A DNA stretch of 6,049 bases, from contig DAYE01000025.1 in the NCBI GenBank assembly GCA_002506745.1, positions 35,431 to 41,479 of the forward strand, given 5' to 3'. Position numbers and translations under genes: made by a program. A model generated the notes under the pieces. It was not told the DNA's origin, did not search any database, and saw only the letters and a list, made by a program, of their open reading frames with translations. Numbering within the stretch: the first letter of the stretch is position 1; each line of letters starts with the position of its first letter. The DNA is from Euryarchaeota archaeon UBA33 (GTDB lineage: Archaea > Thermoplasmatota > E2 > DHVEG-1). Positions 1-6,049 of the stretch are shown here, in pieces.

Positions 1-879
1 TTCCAAGAGGCAACTCCGGCATCCTCTATTCAAATCACCAACGATGTCGCACAGGTGACCGTTGATAAAGGAACAACGATAGATTCAGAAATAATCGTTG
101 GTGCCGATGGAGTAAACAGCACGCTTGCACGAAACATGGGATTACGAGCACGTGGGGTAGAAAAAGGGGTGTGTATCCTCCAAGAATTTGAGGTAGACGA
201 AAAAATCATGGATGAGTATTTTAAAAAATCTCGTCATTGCTACGTTCATTCAAGGTTCAAGACGGCGGCAGGGTACGGATGGGTGTTTCCGAAAAAAGAG
301 CATTTAAACATTGGATTTGGCATCATTCGCATGGATAAAAACCAGCAGCAGAAACTCAATCTCCTCACGTGTTATCAAGACTATATCACATTATTGAAAC
401 AAGAAAATCTTATCCCACAACACCTAAAAGAAACCCCGGTGAAAGGCGGAGCATTACTGACGCATCCGTTGGAAAAAACCTTTACAGACCGGTTCCTTCT
501 CGTCGGAGATGCGGCAGGATTCATCAATCCCTTAAGTGGCGAAGGAATTTATTATGCGATGTCATCAGGACAAATCGCCGCAGAGGTAATAGCCGAAGCA
601 TTAGAAAAAAACCAGACAAGACAGGAGTTCTTATCACAGTATCAAACCCGCTGGCAAAACGATTTTGGAAAAGATATCGACCTGATATTAAAGGTTGTGA
701 AACGAGGAAGCATGGAATACGCAGAAACGGTGTTTAAGATAGCCTCCAAAGACCCAGTACTGACAGACCTGATGATGGGAGTCATTACAGGACAATTTAG
801 TGTTCAACAATATAAATGGAAGATAGTAAGAAGGTTTTTTTATAGCTCATTGAAAAACCGGTTTCATCTATTAAAATAA
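1..879 (+). CDS. Geranylgeranyl reductase family FAD-dependent oxidoreductase, 5'-truncated by window edge
   Basis: The frame is open from base 1 to the TAA at 877-879, giving 292 codons. A GTG at 55 could be read as a start, but coding sequence continues upstream of it and the FAD-binding GxGxxG segment is missing, so the gene begins outside the window. Members are usually about 400 residues, so roughly 110 are missing. Family hallmarks, numbered from the first codon here, are GADGVNS at 34-40 (FAD site), YGWVFPK at 92-98, and GDAAG at 169-173 followed by NPLSGEG and a helix. Known members reduce double bonds of geranylgeranyl chains in archaeal ether lipids, chlorophyll side chains or quinones, using FAD and an external reductant. 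The substrate cannot be read from the sequence. The downstream CrtI-like and UbiA genes support an isoprenoid role. Other members of the p-hydroxybenzoate hydroxylase flavoprotein fold are less likely because of the YxWxFPK motif. Confidence 0.9.
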   Translation, partial: FQEATPASSIQITNDVAQVTVDKGTTIDSEIIVGADGVNSTLARNMGLRARGVEKGVCILQEFEVDEKIMDEYFKKSRHCYVHSRFKTAAGYGWVFPKKEHLNIGFGIIRMDKNQQQKLNLLTCYQDYITLLKQENLIPQHLKETPVKGGALLTHPLEKTFTDRFLLVGDAAGFINPLSGEGIYYAMSSGQIAAEVIAEALEKNQTRQEFLSQYQTRWQNDFGKDIDLILKVVKRGSMEYAETVFKIASKDPVLTDLMMGVITGQFSVQQYKWKIVRRFFYSSLKNRFHLLK

Positions 880-886
880 ACAAAAA

Positions 887-892
887 AAGGTG
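887..892 (+). promoter_or_regulatory. Ribosome binding site of the CrtI-like gene (AAGGTG)
   Basis: AAGGTG matches the archaeal anti-Shine-Dalgarno core and ends 6 bases before the ATG at 899. The in-frame GTG at 890 overlaps this site, so it is unlikely to be the start. The ATG at 899 fits best and the ATG at 902 is the next choice. Confidence 0.65.
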
Positions 893-898
893 TTATTG

Positions 899-2287
899 AT
901 GATGAATGAAAAAAAAGTATGCATCATTGGTGCTGGCATCGGTGGTCTGACTGCCGGTGCACTTCTTCTAGACAAAGGATACTCCGTTGATATCTTTGAA
1001 AAGGAACAAACGGTCGGTGGAAGAGCTCTATCAGTAGATATGTCATCTCAGACCCTAGACTCCTACAAACAGACATTGGCTAGATTCAATACATCTGTCG
1101 TTTTTTCGGAACCCCCTCTTGAGGAACTCTTTAAAAAAAAGATGTTCGAGGGCTACACTCTTGATTTAGGATTCCATATGATCGGGAGCGGAATCGTCGT
1201 CAAACTCAGAGATATACTGAAGGAGTATTTTGAGAATATCACGATGTATAAATCCCGATTATATGAACAGAAAAACGATCATTTCGGCTATTTTGTGACC
1301 ACTGCTGATAAAATTGCAATGTTGCCCAATATCGCAAGACTCCTTCTTTCCGGTGAAAAAACAATGAAAGATCTGGATACCGTTTCTATGACGGAGACAA
1401 TAAAAAAATATGGAAACGGGAAAATGAAGATCGTACTTGAGGTAAATCCCCGTTTAATAAGCACGATAAATAATCTTGATTTGATATCGACAGGCGAAGT
1501 GTTCAGGACACAAAAAGATATGAGACTGGGGGGTGTAAATTACCCACAGCATGGACTCTTAAAGATATCCCAGACGATCGCCGAGTATATCGAAAAAAAC
1601 GGTGGGAAAATCCATCTGAATTCCCCAGTATCAAAAATTCTTATCAATAATAAGAAAGCAGAGGGTGTTGTTGTTGCTGACACAGAATATCTGTTCGATA
1701 TCGTCCTGTCCAATATATTGGTCCAAAAACTTTTTACCATTGCTGATGAGCTTCAGTTTCCGAAGGAGTACGCCACTACGATAAAAGCTCTTGAGGGGAC
1801 CGGGAGTCTTTGTGCATATTATTCTCTAAAAAAGATTGACCCTCAATTACTGGGAAAATCATTTATTTTCATTGAACGGAACATCGGTGTTGACGGAAAC
1901 GATGCTGTCGGCATGATTGATTTTATTTCTGCGAAGGAACAAACAGGATTATCACCCCCGGCCCATTACCTTGTTCAATCATACATCATCTGCACGCCTA
2001 AAGAGGCAAGGGATACACAAATCCTTAACAAACTGAAAGAGGCTTTAGATAAAAACCTCGAAAGGATCATTCCGCAATATCATTCACAGGTACATTGGGC
2101 TATTTACCCCTCAGTATGGCATCTCGATGGTGTTGCAAAAACTCTTGTGAACACAAAGCCAGACATACAGACGCCCGTCGAAAACCTCTATATCATTGGT
2201 GATTGTGTGAAAGCACCAGGCATAGGAATTAATTGTGCGATAAATTCTGCACGGATCATCCAAGAAATGCTCAGTACATCTGTCTAA
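899..2287 (+). CDS. Phytoene desaturase-like (CrtI/CrtD/CrtISO superfamily) FAD-dependent oxidoreductase
   Basis: This is a complete protein of 462 residues starting at ATG 899, chosen because the AAGGTG ribosome site lies 6 bases upstream. The N-terminus is a Rossmann dinucleotide fold: GAGIGG at 11-16, E34 at the end of beta-2 for the FAD ribose, and GGR at 40-42. A DLGFH segment at 89-93 matches the family's D-x-G-x-H region. The C-terminus has the second FAD signature, IIGD at 432-435, followed by a small-residue helix. Length suits the family (about 450-500). Known members desaturate, isomerise or saturate polyprenoid chains (CrtI, CrtD, CrtISO, retinol saturase). Two features differ from textbook CrtI. 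About 40 residues lie between GGR and the GYTLDLG strand, where 10-15 are usual, and the C-terminal motif reads KAPGIGIN rather than the usual glycine-rich string. The reaction is therefore unassigned. The gene follows the GGR gene by 19 bases and is probably cotranscribed with it. Confidence 0.82.
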   Translation: MMNEKKVCIIGAGIGGLTAGALLLDKGYSVDIFEKEQTVGGRALSVDMSSQTLDSYKQTLARFNTSVVFSEPPLEELFKKKMFEGYTLDLGFHMIGSGIVVKLRDILKEYFENITMYKSRLYEQKNDHFGYFVTTADKIAMLPNIARLLLSGEKTMKDLDTVSMTETIKKYGNGKMKIVLEVNPRLISTINNLDLISTGEVFRTQKDMRLGGVNYPQHGLLKISQTIAEYIEKNGGKIHLNSPVSKILINNKKAEGVVVADTEYLFDIVLSNILVQKLFTIADELQFPKEYATTIKALEGTGSLCAYYSLKKIDPQLLGKSFIFIERNIGVDGNDAVGMIDFISAKEQTGLSPPAHYLVQSYIICTPKEARDTQILNKLKEALDKNLERIIPQYHSQVHWAIYPSVWHLDGVAKTLVNTKPDIQTPVENLYIIGDCVKAPGIGINCAINSARIIQEMLSTSV

Positions 2288-2346
2288 CTTCATACTGTTT
2301 TCACCGGATCGATTCTGAAAAAAGATATCGTGGTCTCGATGAGTAA

Positions 2347-2355
2347 TTAATATAA
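2347..2355 (+). promoter_or_regulatory. Candidate archaeal TATA box ahead of the UbiA gene
   Basis: TTAATATAA lies 58 bases before the UbiA start. An archaeal transcription start about 25 bases downstream would leave a leader of roughly 25 bases carrying the GGTG ribosome site. The preceding gene ends only 117 bases upstream without a strong T-tract, so read-through from the upstream genes is equally possible. The region is AT-rich, so chance matches are common. Confidence 0.35.
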
Positions 2356-2395
2356 TCTCCATCAGTATTCACAAAAACGATTTACCGATATTCCT

Positions 2396-2399
2396 GGTG
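2396..2399 (+). promoter_or_regulatory. Ribosome binding site of the UbiA gene (GGTG)
   Basis: GGTG ends 5 bases before ATG 2405 and matches the archaeal 16S 3' end. It supports this ATG over the in-frame ATG six codons later, which has no such site at a suitable distance. Confidence 0.6.
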
Positions 2400-2404
2400 C
2401 AATA

Positions 2405-3370
2405 ATGTCTGTGAAATTGACGATGAAAGATCCTTACACAAAAAGTAGGTTTCTTTCAAAAAAATTTAGGGGATATTTCGATTTACTCAGACCCTTTACG
2501 TTACTAGCCCCTTTTTTTGTCTCGATGTTTATCATGTTCGCAAGTCTCGTCTACAATGACAAATTCGTTGAATTCCCGAACTGGTGGATCATCATCGGCC
2601 AAGCAAGCCTCACCTTAGCGTTTCTCAACGGTGCCTCGAATGCATTGAATCAAGCGACAGACGTAGAGGCAGATAAAATATCAAAACCCTACCGTCCAAT
2701 TCCGCGTGGTGTCGTAGAACGCGATGAAGCCCAAAGCATCGCGTACATTCTGTATCTCTTCGCTCTACTACGTGCGGTGACAATCAATACCTGGTTCGGA
2801 GTTTTTGTTTTCCTCATTATGTTGTTTACCGTGGTCTATTCCCTCCCACCACGGATGAAACGATTCCTGTTCGTCAATCAAGTATGGATCGCCATCCCAC
2901 GAGGATTATTTGCCATCCTTGCTTCATGGAGCGTCTTTGGTGACCCATTCCAGATACTTCCGTTAATCATTGGTTTCATTGGGCTTATATATTTCATTGG
3001 AGCAATGACAACGAAAGATATCGTCGATTGTGAAGCTGATAGAAAAACAGGAACACGGACCCTTATCAACACGTATGGTACGAGAAAAGCAGCGTTCATA
3101 TCCCTTCCCTTCCTCGTCATCCCGTTTGCAATGTTTCCGGTCCTTATTCATTATCATCTGATAGACGCATACTTTTTACCGCTTACTTTATTCATCATAC
3201 CCGGTTTCATTATCTTTTACTTAATGCTGAAACAACAACAAAGTGAAACCTTAGAAAACGTTTCAGCCTGGTCATTGATGTACATCACCTATCTCTTTTA
3301 TGCGATCGGATTTACTACACTGATTATTCTAGGAGAATTAGGGCAACTGAATTTCATCACTGCGGTTTAA
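2405..3370 (+). CDS. UbiA superfamily membrane prenyltransferase
   Basis: A complete 321-residue, highly hydrophobic protein with about eight or nine predicted membrane helices, the first near residues 33-50 after the LLRPFT segment. Both Mg-diphosphate motifs are present. The first is N82, D86, D90 followed by KISKPYRPIPRG at 91-102. The second is D205, D208, D212 in KDIVDCEAD, followed by a TGTRTL segment. These catalytic positions are intact, so the enzyme should move a prenyl chain from its diphosphate to an acceptor in the membrane. The residue after the first Asn is Gln83, where many relatives have Asp. Candidate roles are digeranylgeranylglyceryl phosphate synthase (archaeal ether lipid), a quinone prenyltransferase such as MenA or UbiA, a chlorophyll-synthase-like enzyme (the PYRPIP string recalls ChlG/BchG), or lycopene elongase of C50 carotenoids. 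The sequence does not settle which. At 321 residues it is somewhat longer than typical ether-lipid enzymes (about 280-290). Its GGR-family and CrtI-like neighbours point to isoprenoid chain processing. Confidence 0.88.
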   Translation: MSVKLTMKDPYTKSRFLSKKFRGYFDLLRPFTLLAPFFVSMFIMFASLVYNDKFVEFPNWWIIIGQASLTLAFLNGASNALNQATDVEADKISKPYRPIPRGVVERDEAQSIAYILYLFALLRAVTINTWFGVFVFLIMLFTVVYSLPPRMKRFLFVNQVWIAIPRGLFAILASWSVFGDPFQILPLIIGFIGLIYFIGAMTTKDIVDCEADRKTGTRTLINTYGTRKAAFISLPFLVIPFAMFPVLIHYHLIDAYFLPLTLFIIPGFIIFYLMLKQQQSETLENVSAWSLMYITYLFYAIGFTTLIILGELGQLNFITAV

Positions 3371-3384
3371 TTGTCAATACCACG

Positions 3385-3400
3385 TTTTTTATGCTTTTTT
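3385..3400 (+). terminator. Probable archaeal oligo-T terminator after the UbiA gene
   Basis: Two T6 tracts (3385-3390 and 3395-3400), separated by ATGC, begin 15 bases after the UbiA stop. Archaeal RNA polymerase commonly stops at such U-runs without a hairpin, and no convincing stem precedes them. They would separate the isoprenoid genes from the large exported-protein gene. Confidence 0.55.
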
Positions 3401-3428
3401 AATAAATAAGGAGAAATCGACACATCTC

Positions 3429-3436
3429 TATATTAA
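3429..3436 (+). promoter_or_regulatory. Alternative distal TATA-like box for the exported-protein gene
   Basis: TATATTAA lies 71-78 bases before the start codon at 3507. If used, transcription would start near 3458 and leave a leader of about 50 bases. It is a weaker candidate than the box at 3465-3476, and either could be a chance match in this AT-rich spacer. Confidence 0.25.
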
Positions 3437-3464
3437 AAAGGTTCTTATACACATAAAACAACTA

Positions 3465-3476
3465 TTTTATATATAA
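3465..3476 (+). promoter_or_regulatory. Candidate TATA box of the exported-protein gene
   Basis: TTTTATATATAA is the best TATA match in the 136-base spacer and follows an A-rich stretch (3455-3462) that could serve as a BRE. A start about 25 bases downstream would fall near 3495-3500, giving a very short leader that just covers, or clips, the AGGAG ribosome site. The assignment is plausible but not proven. Confidence 0.45.
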
Positions 3477-3495
3477 CAGTAAAATAAATATAAAG

Positions 3496-3502
3496 AAAGG
3501 AG
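3496..3502 (+). promoter_or_regulatory. Ribosome binding site of the exported-protein gene (AAAGGAG)
   Basis: AAAGGAG ends 4 bases before ATG 3507. It is the strongest Shine-Dalgarno match in the window and fixes the start of the long open frame, which then begins directly with a signal peptide. Confidence 0.7.
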
Positions 3503-3506
3503 ACCT

Positions 3507-3569
3507 ATGCGAGGGTCGAACATAGTCATAGTTGGGATACTTCTTCTGCTTGTTATACCAGCGGTAAGT
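3507..3569 (+). other. Signal peptide coding region of the large exported protein
   Basis: Residues 1-21 show a short N-region with Arg2, a hydrophobic core of Ile, Val and Leu (about 5-17), and a Pro18-Ala-Val-Ser turn giving an A-x-S signal peptidase I site. A second possible cut lies after Ser26 (GFS before Gln27). No lipobox Cys is present, so it is not an evident lipoprotein. Confidence 0.75.
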
Positions 3570-6049
3570 CTACCAGGATTCTCGCAGGAAAACGGAGGAC
3601 CATCGTGGGATACAGACTATACAGAATGGTCGTACAGACAAGAGATTTCACTCCCCATTAATACAAATGAAAACGTCTCCCATTATCAACCAATCGACCT
3701 TCGTCTACGATTCGAAAACCCTTGTTGGACGGAAAATGAAAATATTACGTCCATCCGAGTCGCCTGTTTGCATGAAGAACTATGGTATACTCTTGAATCA
3801 CAAATCTATTCTCTTGAAAAAATACCAGGAGAGACAAGCTTCATCAACGAATGTAACGTGATTTTTTTGATTCCTGCTTTTGCAGACGGAACAGAACAGT
3901 ATTTCATGTACTACGATGGTGAGAAAACATCAAAACCAGATTATCTTGACCATGTGGCCATTGAAGATTTAAACTATTCTTCATCTCCGTTACCCGAGAT
4001 CTCCGCTGTCGCGAGATTCTATGGTATCACGGAAGACGGATATTGTATCTACGGGGTAGGACAAGAGGGACAGCTGTTAGATAGATCCTGTGCTCAGGTG
4101 GTGGTAAAACAAAAGAAAAACTGTAAGGAATTCGATATCATCGATTCAGATCAAATCGTATCATTTGCGTTTTCGTATTATTACGGGGATAAAGAAAAAG
4201 ATGAAAGTTCATCCGATCAGGTGTTCATCGATAAAAAAATCTTCATCGATGGCAATCTCATGGTTGAGTTTGGAATATTTAGTGAGTCAAAAAAGAAGGA
4301 CGTCCAGACAACCGCGATTTATCGATACTATTACTGTCCCATTGAAGATAAACGTATTAATGTTCATGTGAAACATGAGATGTTGAAAGATGCGACGGTA
4401 CAAGGCATTGATAACATAGATGGAAGATTTGGTTCTCTGATTTCTTTAAAATCACGAAGTGCTACTGTTGATTCTTTAAACTTTGGAAACATCTATCCGT
4501 ATCTTAATTTCTATAGTGAGAAAGATAAGGTTGAACAATATCAATTAAATCAAAATCCTTCCACGAAAGAAAGAGAATGGGTCATATCCTACAAAAATGA
4601 CGCAACTCTTGGTTCAGAAGCATGGTTATGTTATGGATACGGAAAAAAAGGAATCGCAAATGCTGTTCTCTTCGCCTCCAATCAGGGAATAGTTACTTCA
4701 GGTACCGACGAACGTGACGGCATTCAATTGAAAGTCGCTGAAAAGGAATATGTAAATTTCCTTGGAACAGAGGTGGATTATGTTTCTATTAATTTTGGAA
4801 GGCATTCGTTCGTACCAGGACATAGTCATGATGTAACGATACCTGCAAATCTCATTGTTCAATTTGATGCAGAAGTCTTTGCTTCTGAAACAGGTGGATA
4901 CGAAAGCGTTCAAAAGGAGTCATATTTTTACAAATCATTAATACAATCTCGTAGATATTCTGGTGACATCCCATTTGAAAGAGAACAAAAAAGGTATAAT
5001 GTCACTGTCACCCCCCGATTTGGGGGAATACATTTATCGTATCCAATGCTGTCGAACCTTACTGGTAGTACATTTCCAGTGGTATGGATTGAACTACATC
5101 AGGAAGGGCGTCTGGTTGCTGAAGGGGCTGCAGATCGTTCTCTTTTAATCAGAGCGAAAAAAACCTTTTCAAGTATCTTAGAAGGTGACTATCTTGTAAA
5201 AATATTTTTCAAATGGGGCAATAAGAAGATTTTCACAGGATCGACAGTACTTCATTTGAATAAAGACACCAGAGTAAATGTTTTTTGTACCTGGGAACGG
5301 ACAATTAAGTTCACGTTTCTTGATCAAAACGGAAAGGGGATACAAGGAATTCATGGGTTTTTAACTAATAAAGATGGTGTTCTGTACGATGAAAACATTA
5401 CACAAAATAATGGAGAATTGCTCATCAGGGCACCCTATGACAGAAGAGAGTCCTATAGTCTCCAAGCAGAATACAAAGGTTTGATTATCTATGATAGGAT
5501 ACTCCAAAAAACCATAAGAAAATTGAATAAACAAGTTACCCTGAGCCTCTATGATCTCAATGTTGTTATCACCGATGATCTTGAATTATCACCAGGAGTT
5601 GAACTGACACCGGTTCTTGTCATTCCAGATGGAAATAAAACAATCCAAATAACTCCGAAAGAAAATTCAAAAGGATCATTTATTTTTGAGAATGTCCCTG
5701 CGGGTGATTATCATCTTCAAGTAAGTTTTGGGGAATTTATCGACGATATGCATGTGACAATTCCGAATGCAGGAAATGTTATTCATATGAAGTTTTCAGC
5801 TATTTTTAATATCATCATTGATTTATTCGATTCCAAGGGGAACACATTGGTGAATGACGACATTGAATTTCTTATCTTGCGTGACAATCAAACCATAGCT
5901 AAAACCAAGGAAAAAAGTATTGCTCTTCCTCCAGCCCGGTATACGATCAATGCATATTTAGACAACAAACTCATCGGGGTAAAACCTGTCGAACTTACGA
6001 ATGATAAACATCTGACGTTTGTGACGACAATCGAGTCATTTTTCCCCCT
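3507..6049 (+). CDS. Large exported beta-rich multidomain protein (DUF2341-like N-terminus, tandem C-terminal modules), 3'-truncated
   Basis: From ATG 3507 the frame stays open for 847 codons to the window end, so the C-terminus and any anchor are unseen. Residues 1-26 form a signal peptide: Arg at 2, hydrophobic 5-17, possible cleavage after AVS at 19-21. Residues about 41-138 run from WSYR to YFMYYDG with W93, and this layout resembles DUF2341 domains of archaeal surface proteins; the match is by eye. Residues about 140-490 are predicted beta-rich and unrecognised, with TDERDGIQ at 400-407 and a His-rich H433, H439, H441, D442 patch. From about 496 come four modules of 80-100 residues (about 496-597, 598-684, 685-765, 766-847+). 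The last two have the NVPAGDY and LPPARY turns typical of carboxypeptidase-regulatory-like or transthyretin-like folds. Eight N-x-S/T sequons fit an extracellular glycoprotein. No catalytic family was recognised. Adhesion, a cell-surface layer or carbohydrate binding are guesses. Tracts 3385-3400 suggest a separate transcript from the isoprenoid genes. Confidence 0.8.
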   Translation, partial: MRGSNIVIVGILLLLVIPAVSLPGFSQENGGPSWDTDYTEWSYRQEISLPINTNENVSHYQPIDLRLRFENPCWTENENITSIRVACLHEELWYTLESQIYSLEKIPGETSFINECNVIFLIPAFADGTEQYFMYYDGEKTSKPDYLDHVAIEDLNYSSSPLPEISAVARFYGITEDGYCIYGVGQEGQLLDRSCAQVVVKQKKNCKEFDIIDSDQIVSFAFSYYYGDKEKDESSSDQVFIDKKIFIDGNLMVEFGIFSESKKKDVQTTAIYRYYYCPIEDKRINVHVKHEMLKDATVQGIDNIDGRFGSLISLKSRSATVDSLNFGNIYPYLNFYSEKDKVEQYQLNQNPSTKEREWVISYKNDATLGSEAWLCYGYGKKGIANAVLFASNQGIVTSGTDERDGIQLKVAEKEYVNFLGTEVDYVSINFGRHSFVPGHSHDVTIPANLIVQFDAEVFASETGGYESVQKESYFYKSLIQSRRYSGDIPFEREQKRYNVTVTPRFGGIHLSYPMLSNLTGSTFPVVWIELHQEGRLVAEGAADRSLLIRAKKTFSSILEGDYLVKIFFKWGNKKIFTGSTVLHLNKDTRVNVFCTWERTIKFTFLDQNGKGIQGIHGFLTNKDGVLYDENITQNNGELLIRAPYDRRESYSLQAEYKGLIIYDRILQKTIRKLNKQVTLSLYDLNVVITDDLELSPGVELTPVLVIPDGNKTIQITPKENSKGSFIFENVPAGDYHLQVSFGEFIDDMHVTIPNAGNVIHMKFSAIFNIIIDLFDSKGNTLVNDDIEFLILRDNQTIAKTKEKSIALPPARYTINAYLDNKLIGVKPVELTNDKHLTFVTTIESFFP
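4992..6047 (+). other. Tandem beta-sandwich-like module array in the exported protein
   Basis: Encodes residues 496-847. Four consecutive segments share a rhythm: an opening strand with alternating hydrophobic residues, a D-x-x-G-x-x-(L/I) turn in two of them (modules 2 and 4), a middle strand pair, a Pro/Gly-rich turn before an aromatic strand (GDY at 733-735, RY at 811-812; GDY also in module 1), and a closing strand. Sequence identity between modules is low, so they are diverged units rather than recent duplications. The last is cut by the window edge. Boundaries are approximate and the fold is inferred. Confidence 0.5.
5011..5026 (+). repeat. Short GC-rich inverted repeat inside the exported-protein gene
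   Basis: A run of six C (5011-5016), a GATTT loop and a run of five G (5022-5026) can form a five-pair all-GC hairpin in AT-rich surroundings. The codons read T-P-R-F-G-G and fit the frame, so chance within coding sequence is the simplest explanation. It sits near the start of the first C-terminal module. Confidence 0.4.

Noticed and set aside
55..57. GTG at 55 as start of the GGR gene
   Set aside because: The reading frame continues upstream to base 1 and the protein would lack its FAD Rossmann motif. The true start must lie outside the window.
369..737. A 122-codon plus-strand open frame inside the GGR gene
   Set aside because: It overlaps the GGR frame, which carries clear family motifs. 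The product is Arg/Ser-rich and resembles no family, so it is a shadow frame.
809..841. TATA-like AATATAAAT and a T7 tract near the end of the GGR gene as a promoter or terminator
   Set aside because: Both lie in coding sequence (the T7 encodes Phe codons), and the next gene follows after 19 bases with its own ribosome site. Cotranscription is simpler.
909..1140. Two A8 runs (909-916 and 1133-1140) as programmed slippage sites
   Set aside because: Both encode Lys-rich stretches in an intact frame of normal family length. No alternative frame product is evident.
2111..2362. Minus-strand open frame of 83 codons spanning the end of the CrtI-like gene and the spacer
   Set aside because: Mostly antisense to conserved C-terminal FAD-motif coding sequence, with no recognisable domain or good ribosome site.
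4224..4250. Repeated TTCATCGAT (4224-4232 and 4242-4250)
   Set aside because: An in-frame 18-base offset encoding two similar FID strands. It is too short and isolated to be a functional DNA repeat.
4165..5148. Short open frames on both strands inside the large exported-protein gene
   Set aside because: They are shadows of the single 847-codon frame, which has a signal peptide, a ribosome site and coherent domain structure.

Overview
This window looks archaeal, most likely from a euryarchaeal or Thermoplasmatota-like lineage. The signs are a geranylgeranyl-reductase-family flavoprotein, a UbiA prenyltransferase with archaeal-style motifs, GGTG or AGGAG ribosome sites just ahead of the starts, AT-rich TATA-like boxes, and an oligo-T terminator region without a stem. 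The phylum is inference from general resemblance. No rRNA, tRNA, mobile element or CRISPR array was seen. Every gene lies on the plus strand, coding density is high, and no gap exceeds about 140 bases.

Layout. (1) 1-879 is the 3' part of a geranylgeranyl reductase (GGR) family FAD oxidoreductase whose N-terminus lies upstream of the window. (2) 899-2287, 19 bases further on, is a complete FAD-dependent phytoene desaturase-like oxidoreductase. (3) 2288-2404 is a short spacer with a possible TATA box and a clear GGTG ribosome site. (4) 2405-3370 is a complete UbiA-superfamily membrane prenyltransferase. (5) 3371-3506 holds two T6 tracts (probable terminator), TATA-like boxes and an AGGAG ribosome site. 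(6) From 3507 to the window end runs one very long open frame of 847 codons with no stop. It encodes an exported protein with a signal peptide, an N-terminal domain resembling DUF2341, a middle region rich in predicted beta strand, and at least four C-terminal beta-sandwich-like modules.

How the genes may work together. The first three form a membrane-isoprenoid set: a prenyl transferase, a GGR-type double-bond reductase and a CrtI-like oxidoreductase or isomerase. Such a set could build or modify an archaeal ether lipid, a prenylquinone, a long-chain polyprenol, a C50 carotenoid or a (bacterio)chlorophyll-like prenylated product. The sequence does not decide between these. The large exported protein seems to be a separate transcription unit on the cell surface or secreted, and its role is unknown.

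The points most worth a second look are the unassigned isoprenoid trio, an insertion in the CrtI-like FAD domain, and the giant exported protein.
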